Assembly (NCBI GenBank): GCA_032433765.1
Contig: JAVIAB010000124.1
Coordinates: forward strand, 92,622,845-92,686,844
Origin: Megaustenia siamemsis
Taxonomy: Eukaryota; Mollusca; Gastropoda; Stylommatophora; Ariophantidae
Reading direction: 5' to 3'
DNA length: 64,000 bases
Both the position numbers and the translations under genes were made by a program. Positions 56,775-64,000 of the stretch are shown here, piece by piece. The notes beneath the pieces are model-generated. The model saw nothing but the letters and a program-made list of their open reading frames with translations. It did no database searches and had not been told where the DNA came from. How positions within the stretch are numbered: the first letter of the stretch is position 1; each line of letters starts with the position of its first letter.

Positions 56775-57625
56775 TTTAGAGGTCTTTTAGTTATATTTTA
56801 TTATTGGTGTTAGTGTCACTTTCCATAGAAAGCCACGAAGCGAAACTATTTTTAAACGTATAAAATTAAGTACGTACAAGTATGATTAATGAAACTAATC
56901 TATTTATTTTAGAAATGATAACTATGATATTTTCGATACAACTGACTCTAAATGAAATTAAATTTTGAAAAAAATATTATATGCAGCTTTTATATATTTT
57001 TTGTTGTTGTTGCGAAGTATAATGACATTAATATTTTATTAATAGACTTTTTGCCGTGAGTATCTATAAGAATGCAATGTTTCTCTATAATTTTATCAGT
57101 TAATAGACGATTATAGAATTCATGATCCATGTGATAAATTTATACATTATCAGTGCATTAATGATTCATCACTGTTCAATATACCTGGCGGTACAGCCCA
57201 TTACTGAACCTTCTAAAACTGGTGATAACAAATGTCAGATCAGATTGCAGGTGAAAATGTAAAGCAACAAAGAATGTTATAATGTTGTAATGTTATAATG
57301 ATGTGTTGTGTGAGTTGGCATAACGATGTTGACACAAGCTCTATAAAAAAAAAAAACATGTTCATGGGGAAGTAAGATAATGAGGAAATCTGCTTTGCAA
57401 TTTTTCTGCCGGACCAATCATTCTAATAGTGGCTTTAACGGTCATGAGTGTAGGTGTTCGGGGAAGCAACATTTACTATCAGACAGCTTCTGACCTGTTC
57501 GTTGAAGACTGGAGAGTCATACTTTCATTACAATAATTTAAACAAGAAATTACGCATTTAAAATGTTGAAATGTGTTAATGTTAATATTTTAACTACCAA
57601 TTATGAGTAAACTGTACAGCTCGAT
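56775..57625. other. No gene recognised
   Basis: Counterpart of 16350-17185. No common open frame. Confidence 0.55.
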
Positions 57626-58014
57626 TTTTGTAAAAGAACCAGCATCAAGTCGAATGTCCGGCTGACAGTCCCCGAACTTAAGTTTTGTTAAAGGACCAGC
57701 ATCCAGTCGAATGTCCGGCTGACAGTCCCCGAACTTAAGTTTTGTTAAAGGACCAGCATAAAGTCGAATGTCCGGCTGACAGTCCCCGTTGTTAAAGGAC
57801 CAGCATCAAGTCGAATGTCCGGCTGACAGTCCCCGAACTTAAGTTTTGTTAAAGGACCAGCATCCAGTCGAATGTCCGGCTGACAGTCCCCGAACATAAG
57901 TTTTGTTAAAGGACAAGCATCCAGTCGAATGTCTGGCTGACAGTCCCCGAACTTAAGTTTTATTAAGGAACAAGCATCCAGTCGAATGTCCGGCTGACAG
58001 TCCCCGAACTTAAG
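57626..58014. repeat. 57-bp tandem array, 7 units
   Basis: Units ttttgttaaaggaccagcat ... cagtccccgaacttaag start at 57626, 57683, 57740, 57788 (short), 57844, 57901 and 57958. Copy A has one unit. Each contains gtccggctgacag. Confidence 0.97.
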
Positions 58015-58384
58015 TTTTGTTACTCTGCTTATTTAGACACGTTAAAGTTAAAACAAGTTAAAATGTCTAGCAGAATGTTTATTTTTACAAAATTTGACGT
58101 TAGACAAAGGTATTCCATTCCTTTGTAGTAAAAAAAAAAAAACAGATTTTCGTGAGATTTCATTTTCCTTTACATTCGGAGACGATTCCCCGACACCGTC
58201 TCATTTCACATGACGAATTACATCTAGCTATTTATTGCAACAATTTTAAAATCCATTCTAATGTTTGTAATGAATCGTAGCACAAGCTTTTTATATTATT
58301 CCATTACGGTTCTCGGAGTAAATTTTAAAAAAACCCAGCTATTGTGAACACATTCCATGTGTTGAATATAGAGACTTGGTTCCA

Positions 58385-58492
58385 TGTTGATTTCCATGTC
58401 TTCCATGTTTCCCAGTGCAACGAATGCTCGTTTTGCTTTTGCTATCCTTATTTCGGTATCATTCTCTGTTCCTCCCTTTTTGTCTATATTAC
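58385..58492 (-). mobile_element. LINE thumb-region scrap, copy B
   Basis: Minus-strand DKKGGTENDTEIRIAKAKRAF. Counterpart of 17560-17708. Confidence 0.65.
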
Positions 58493-59899
58493 TGCTCAGA
58501 TACAGGGAGCCGCAACAGCTCAGTGGTTATTGAAATGGACTACACAGGACAAGAGGTCTGGTTGGGTTCTGACAGACGGCTTCCGGGATCACCCAGCTGT
58601 AAATGGGTACCGCATTTTTATGGGAAAGTAAAGCGGCACGGGTGTAATATCGCCCACATTATCTCAAAGATCATGTGCCGACGGTCTATACAAAGTATGG
58701 TCACTATAGTTCGTTCACAAATTCATGCCCACAGTGGTGATCAATTATCTCGGAAACCATTTCATGAATTTCTGTAATTCGTTTTCATGAAATCTTATTT
58801 TTTTTACCGACCTTCAGATTTTATAACATTTAAGTACAAAGGTAGTCTGAATTTTGCACAAATCTTTTTTTCTTTTTTATTATAATTTTAGAAAAAAATA
58901 TCAAACCGCGTGCTCTAAGCATTAGATTTTACTGTAAACTATGTTAATTTTCTAACAATGTAAGCCAAAGGCGTATCCGTATTACATTGAATAGGGCAAC
59001 ATTTTAAATTTGATTTTATATCTTCGTCATAGAGATAGGTAAACTTTGACCAACGTATCAAACACACATATTCGACAAATAGCAGGTGTGTCATCAACAC
59101 AATATATGGAACAACCAGAACATCAAACACACATAATCAACAAATAGTAAGAGTGCCATCAACAAAATGGTCCACATGTCATACATATGCGATTCTGAAT
59201 CAGAAGTCTCTAAGGGGTTAATAACTGTTATCGGTTGGACAAACTGCAATCCATCTCGTTGCCAGTATTTTTCTTCTTCTCTGAGCACATGGTCGTCACA
59301 TTTTCTCCAGTAGTCAATGTCTATCGTTGAGAGGGCATCACACGTCAATTCTTTAACATCACACATTTTAAACGTCGTGTTCTGCGCAGCAACGTGCCCT
59401 TTTACTTTAGCTCACACAAGTTTTAATGGGGTTGAGGTACGAATAATAAGGTGGTAGGCGAGGAGATGTGTGGCCACACTTTGCAATTATTTTATCAATT
59501 TGATATAACTTTGTCTTTTTAGTTTATATAACAAGTTGCAACAACTCTAGCTTTAACTGGGTGTTTTGAAAGGAAAAATTTTTTTTTTTACTAAGCCATG
59601 TGATGATTTGATCTTTTGTGCTTGGAGAATTAGGAAATTTGTTTTGCAGTGCTACCGCATTATGATATGATGCATTGTCCATTACAAGACATGAAGGTCT
59701 ATCCAGAATGGGGAGTAGAGTGTTCTCTATCCAGTCTCTGAAAATTCGTCCACTCATTTTAGTGTGGTAGTCCCTATTGTCTGTAGACTTTGATTGAAAA
59801 ATAAGTTGTGTGTCATTAACAAGACCATTCTCTCTACTGTCAGCATGTACCAATATAATGCGTTGTCCTCTTGCTGCTGGGAATGCTTCTTTTATTTTC

Positions 59900-60406
59900 G
59901 TCATTTCCCCCTCCCCCCTTTACAGTTGCAATCCAACGACTCATGTTCTTTGTTTGGCATGACCCCGTGAAGCCTAGCGTATCAGCCATTCCGATGATTT
60001 CCATCACGCAGGACAGACCAGTTGTTCAGCTAATTCTTTTTTAAAATAATTTTATTGATGCGTTATTTATTTTTTTTATATTTACGTTTCACTCTTTCGA
60101 GCTCCTTCTCATTTTCTTATCGTATAATGTTATATATCTCTACACACATAATACTTCTATTTTTTGTAGCACTTACCTCTCTCTCTCTTTTCTTATCTCA
60201 CCATCTGACTTCTCCTCTCTCAGTACACCTCTTCCTATACTTGATCATCCGACATATAGTTATTTTTAGATATTGTACTTCACCGTTTGTTGTCGTTGTC
60301 CCTGTATTCTGAGGAAGGCCACAGGCCGAAACGTCAGTATTGTGTTGTGTTTCTTCCTTGTAAAGCTGTCACAATATCTTGGAGTGTTTATCACACCCCA
60401 CTACAG
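59900..60406 (+). mobile_element. Penelope-like 3' tail inside the transposase, copy B
   Basis: 507-bp insertion between copies of gcttcttttattttc (59885-59899, 60407-60421). Same insertion as 19115-19670, with a shorter CT run. Confidence 0.7.
60304..60340 (+). ncRNA. Hammerhead ribozyme candidate, copy B
   Basis: The core is identical to the one at 19573-19599 (CTGAGGA, GGCC-ACA-GGCC, GAAACGTC), with the same GTATT / AGTAT pairing. It is unchanged although surrounding sequence has diverged. Confidence 0.5.
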
Positions 60407-61369
60407 GCTTCTTTTATTTTCTCTGTCAACTGATTGCCATTCTTTCTCATATTTATGATGATCATTCACCCACGTTTCATCCAAGTATACTATATCGTAG
60501 ACTTCCATTCGTCGCTCACAGATCTGCCTCGTGTATTTATTTACATCGGGCAACTATCAGGTGTGGTTTTTCACAAACAATATTTCTAACACTAGCAGAT
60601 TTTCGAAAAGTGAAACAACGACTCTTACGATCTTCCAAAGAATCGTTTCTGAGATTTCAAATTTTTCAGATTCCTTGTAAAAGTTTATGTACAATAACAC
60701 AGTTACCTTTTGCATAGTGATGAATTTACACTTTAAACTCTTCATGGTTTTAAAAATCAAGTAGTCACTTCAAAACAGCTTACAAATTATCACACATACA
60801 GGAATATCCATTAATAGTAAATATTTTGTAAAAATACGCCTCTGGATCAATTTAACTAGAAACCGGAAATGAAATAAATAAAAAAAAAACCTGGGAGTGA
60901 CGCGCGTCTTACAAGTTAAGAGTGCGAAACGGTGTTAAGATTGTGTGGTGTGCACATACAATTTGCATTATTAATTAGTGAGTTGATTACAACAAACCTG
61001 GGTATTGTAAAATCCTAAAATTTAAGACAAGCAAGAAAATCAAATTTGTATATATCTGAAATAAGCAAAAAATCTTTCTTAAATGCATGATAGTAGTGCA
61101 AAAAATCAGACTGAAGGTCGGTGAAAAAAATAAGATTTCATAAAAAGAATTACAGAAATTCATCAAACAGTTTCCGAGATAATTAATAAACTCTGTGGGC
61201 ACGAATTTCTGAACGAACTATAACACACTATTCTCTATATACAACTTGGCGTGGCTGGACTCTTTACCCATTTACTTTACTGCTCAGATATATGTAAGAT
61301 TGTATGTCTAGTAAAGGTATTTCTCGTATTATTATTTAGTTATTACCAAATGTATTAATTCTTAAATTG

Positions 61370-61625
61370 TTGGTGTTTTTTTCTATTTACTGTCAGGCCC
61401 AGCTGTTGTGATCTCTCATCAAGTATGCTCATTTTATAATGCATCTGTTAATGATAATGTGATAGGAGAGCTAGGTCATCAGCAAAGTCTAAGTCATTAT
61501 GTTGCTTGGTCTATGACCGCTGGATTTGATTTCTGTTGCTCTGAGTTATTTTTATAATTCAATCTATGGCCAGTAGAATGAGATATGGAGATAGAAGACA
61601 TTCCTATCTTACTCTTGTTCTATTT
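61370..61625 (-). pseudogene. LINE RT scrap with FADD box, copy B
   Basis: Minus-strand LDFADDLALLSHYH, a stop, then QMHYKMSILDE. Counterpart of 20600-20900. Confidence 0.72.
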
Positions 61626-61646
61626 CATATGCCCCAAACAGGATGG

Positions 61647-62264
61647 GGTAATTTCCTAGTTTAATCAGATTCAGTTGGAAGAGTGATGTCCCCTAAAATA
61701 TGTCTGCCAAAATACAGTGGTTCTACGCATTCTTGGCGTTGGGGTCATTACGCTGGCATGTGTCACTCACACTGGCGTTTGGGTCAGCGTGGCGTTCGGG
61801 TCAGCGTCTGCGTCCAAATCGAGATGTTAATTAATAATTGGCTGAACCCCTATCCTTTCTTATGCTTCTTCTTACTAATTATCCGCCTATATATATAGGC
61901 TAGTTTGTCTAATATTTAAAAACCAGCTAAGCAGTTCTGAGTTCACTTACTTGAATTTGGTACTACTGTATTTGCAAAATGACCGGGCGACCTAGAGCCC
62001 TTACTGAAGTTGTGAATGTTGGGCAGATCATGACTTTTCATGTGGCGTCGTTTTTGTCACGCGTTATAATATATTTATAAATATTTAACACTAAAGCTAA
62101 ACCTAACCCCTGGACCCAACGCCCAATCAACAGATACTCCGAAATGATTACATGCCAGCGTAATGACCCCAACGCCAAGAATGCGTAGAACCACTGTATT
62201 TTGGCAGACATATTTTAGGGGACATCACTCTTCCAACTGAATCTGATCAAACTAGGAAATTACC
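61647..62264. mobile_element. 618-bp foldback/MITE, only in copy B
   Basis: 115-bp terminal inverted repeats (61647-61761 and 62150-62264) with only one mismatch seen, starting GGTAATTTCCTAGTTT. Direct repeat caggatgg on both sides (61639-61646, 62265-62272). Copy A has the empty site caggatgggtaatttta near 20920. The 388-bp middle has no transposase. The 8-bp duplication fits a hAT-type mobiliser, but placing the boundary one or two bases out would give 6 or 7. Confidence 0.93.
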
Positions 62265-62449
62265 CAGGATGGGTAATTTTGTCGGTACCTAAACTCGTCT
62301 GCCCTCTACATCTCGAAAGTGTGTGGAAAGATATCTGCCAAAACATTTTTGTTGTACAACACGCCCAGCCTAAAATCATGGATTATGGGACATTCTTCTA
62401 CCTGACTTGTCAGTCAGTATTGACCAGAATCTACATACTAATTATATAG

Positions 62450-62540
62450 GGTTTCAAAGTGGAAAAAATAGACCTGGAGACAGATCAAAGCTACAATTAC
62501 CTAGGACATACTATAACCAGTTATTGAAAATGTACAACTG
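62450..62540 (+). mobile_element. LINE thumb scrap, copy B
   Basis: Reads FQSGKNRPGDRSKLQLPRTYYNQ in one frame and KVEKIDLETDQSYNYLGHTIT in the correct one. Counterpart of 21650-21727. Confidence 0.55.
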
Positions 62541-62557
62541 AAAGGGAAAAAAAATCA

Positions 62558-63005
62558 TCATCATCAAGTCTCGGACCTGCTGGCGTAGGTGATCGGGTAT
62601 CTCCACAACTTTCGATCTCGACAGTTATCTATCAATTCTGTTGTTGACCTTCTGCCAAGCCATTCTCTTAAGCTGTCTGGTATCTTTTCTCTTTGCTTCT
62701 CTCTATCTCTTCGTCTCTCAATTTGTCTAGTTGTTACAATATATTCCAGTTGTTTTCTTTTCATTACACGGCCACACAAATGATGATTGTTTCTTCCTAA
62801 TATTGGAAATTAGCTCTCTTTTTGCTTTGACCTCTTTCGGAACATTTTCATTACTCTTTTTAGCTGTCCATGGTATTCTCAACATTCTTCTGTAAAACAA
62901 CATTTCTACCAACTCCAGTGATTTTCTTGTCTGTTGTCCTATTGTCCATGATTCACATCCATATGTTACGACTGGCTCTACATAACATTTAAAAACTTGT
63001 TTTTC
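62558..63005 (-). mobile_element. LINE C-terminus and 3' end (family 1), copy B
   Basis: The minus strand reads FYRRMLRIPWTAKKSNENVPKE, KRELISNIRKKQSSF, KRKQLEYIVTTRQIE and KIPDSLREWLGRRSTTE, with a (GAT)n tail at 62555-62562. Confidence 0.8.
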
Positions 63006-63019
63006 TTGTTTATATTATA

Positions 63020-63440
63020 ACAAATTGATCTAAAAAAAAAGAATATAAATGACAAAAATCAATTTTAATGCTATGAAAAATATACTCACATTAAGAGAAA
63101 TAACATCGGGGCTAAAACTAAGAAGAATAGGAAGAACTGGATGGACAGAAAACAAACAATCACGTCTTAAAACAACACCAATTTAAAAGAGAACTACCAA
63201 ATACAATTCAAATAAGACAAATGCAATTTTAGAGCATGTTAAAAGACACAGCAGCCTATTAAACGTAATCTTAGAAGGGAAGATACAAGGTAAAAGAGTT
63301 AGAGGAAGAGCAAGATTATCGAGGGCGAGTAACATGAAACGGTGGACAAGTCAGCCTATGATAATCTGCATCATCAAAGCAAAAGACAGAGCGGAATGGC
63401 TCTCCGTGGTAGCTAACCTTCAATGCGGAGACAGCACTCA
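63020..63440 (+). mobile_element. LINE C-terminal fragment (family 2), copy B
   Basis: The plus strand gives NFNAMKNILTLREITSGLKLR, then KDRAEWLSVVANLQCGD. Counterpart of 22230-22661, without the downstream LINE insertion of copy A. Confidence 0.75.
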
Positions 63441-64000
63441 ATGAATGTATTAGTGGCAAACAAATGTGGAATTATATATTTTCAACCAGTATTATGTTAC
63501 TAAATTGTTGTTAAATCCACACACACCAGTATTGTTGCATGTTTTAAATATAACGAATGTTGCTCAACACATTAATCAGAACAATAATCACAGCAATAAC
63601 TCGCTCTAATCATGATCATTGTTTATTTATTATATTAATTCTAACCTCACTATTCTTCATCTGCTTATTTTTCTATATTTTTTTTTATTCTTTGTTTTCC
63701 TCTTCTTATTCTTCTACCTTTTCACATCCTCTTCTTTATTTTTTGTTCATATTTTTTTTCCGTTATCATTCCCTCATTAAAACTTTCATTTATCTCTCCA
63801 ACCTCTATTTTTGTCCGCCTTTTTGTCCGTTTTTTGTTGTCTTTTGCTGCAACATATTCTTTATTAATGTCTGTTCTCTCATTAATCTTTTTCTTCCTGG
63901 TCCTCCTCTCCACCTTCTTAAATTTCTACTACCTTATATGTATTATCTTTCTTCTACCCGTTTCTTACCTTCATCGCCGATTTAATTATTTTTTTATTGT
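63441..64000. other. Pyrimidine-rich, no gene
   Basis: Counterpart of 23214-23768. The duplication is still running at the window end, so a GPCR exon 3 like that at 23949 is expected shortly beyond. Confidence 0.5.

Larger units (their letters stand above)
59160..60760 (-). pseudogene. Broken DD83E-type transposase, copy B
   Basis: The minus strand reads EISETILWKIVR at about 60.65 kb and YDIVYLDETWVNDHH at about 60.48 kb. After the 507-bp insertion come GQRIILVHADSRENG and LVMDNASYHN, and the C-terminus LSTIDIDYWRKCDDHVLREEEKYWQRDGLQFVQP with SDSES. The tail is open longer than in A. Stops and frameshifts lie around the last catalytic site. Confidence 0.84.
58707..61220 (-). mobile_element. 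Decayed relative of the DD83E transposon, copy B
   Basis: 2514 bp, TIRs at 58707-58733 and 61194-61220 (starting TAGTTCGTTCA), TA on both sides. Same insertion site as in copy A. Confidence 0.92.
58505..61276 (+). mobile_element. tRNA-derived SINE split by a transposon (copy B)
   Basis: Head gggagccgcaacagctcag at 58506, tail after 61222, outer repeats ttactgctcagata on both sides. Counterpart of 17724-20553. Confidence 0.85.
41093..64000. repeat. Segmental duplication, copy B
   Basis: This is the partner of positions 1-23768, in the same orientation, and it continues past the window end. It lacks the DD83E transposon, the LINE at 3.76-5.70 kb and the SINE at 21.1 kb of copy A. It carries instead a hAT element, a Penelope-like element and a foldback element. 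Because insertions are clean relative to the other copy, most of them postdate the duplication. The left edge is set by the window start of copy A, so the true duplication may begin further left. Confidence 0.93.

Overview
The window is AT-rich animal nuclear DNA: intron-bearing rhodopsin-like receptor exons, several families of broken LINEs, DNA transposons, tRNA-derived SINEs, microsatellites and minisatellites, and no prokaryotic gene layout. The receptor exons (start MSSTEDIFLVS, TM7 motif NIFIYYNMSS) resemble the lineage-specific chemosensory-type GPCR expansions of gastropod molluscs. A gastropod is therefore my best guess, from family resemblance only.

The main architecture is a large direct duplication. 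Copy A (1-23768) and copy B (41093-64000, still running at the window end) are collinear at roughly 95% identity. They sit about 17 kb apart around a middle block (23.8-41.1 kb). Each copy carries the same old layers: a dead mariner, GPCR exons 2 and 1, a second exon-1-like cassette, LINE tails, and a SINE split by an old DDE transposon that is itself split by a Penelope-like 3' end. Younger insertions differ between the copies, so each copy serves as the empty-site control for the other. Only in A: a LINE (3.76-5.70 kb), an intact 2391-bp Tc1/mariner-superfamily transposon with perfect TIRs and a DD83E transposase, a Penelope tail (15.43-15.78 kb), a SINE (21.1 kb) and a truncated LINE (22.7 kb). 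Only in B: a hAT transposon with 8-bp TSD (46776-49761), a Penelope-like element with an inverted head (52.85-54.64 kb) and a 618-bp foldback element (61647-62264).

The only cellular gene I can model end to end is a minus-strand GPCR: exon 1 at 44288-44465, exon 2 at 43018-43232, exon 3 at 38232-38825, 328 aa, all phases agreeing. Copy A has exons 1 and 2, and its exon 3 would lie left of the window. Extra exon-1 cassettes at 10.2 and 51.9 kb have the same length, phase and a donor site but no nearby exon 2, so they are either alternative first exons or stranded duplicates. The middle block has a dead exon 3 (23.9-24.5 kb), two decayed exon-1 relics (29.5 and 32.0 kb), a 3.07-kb minisatellite of 28-bp units with an 11-unit higher-order repeat, and LINE debris.

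I found no rRNA, canonical tRNA gene, CRISPR array or operon. Identities were estimated by eye. Boundaries set by a TSD or splice site are exact; most LINE fragment edges are approximate.
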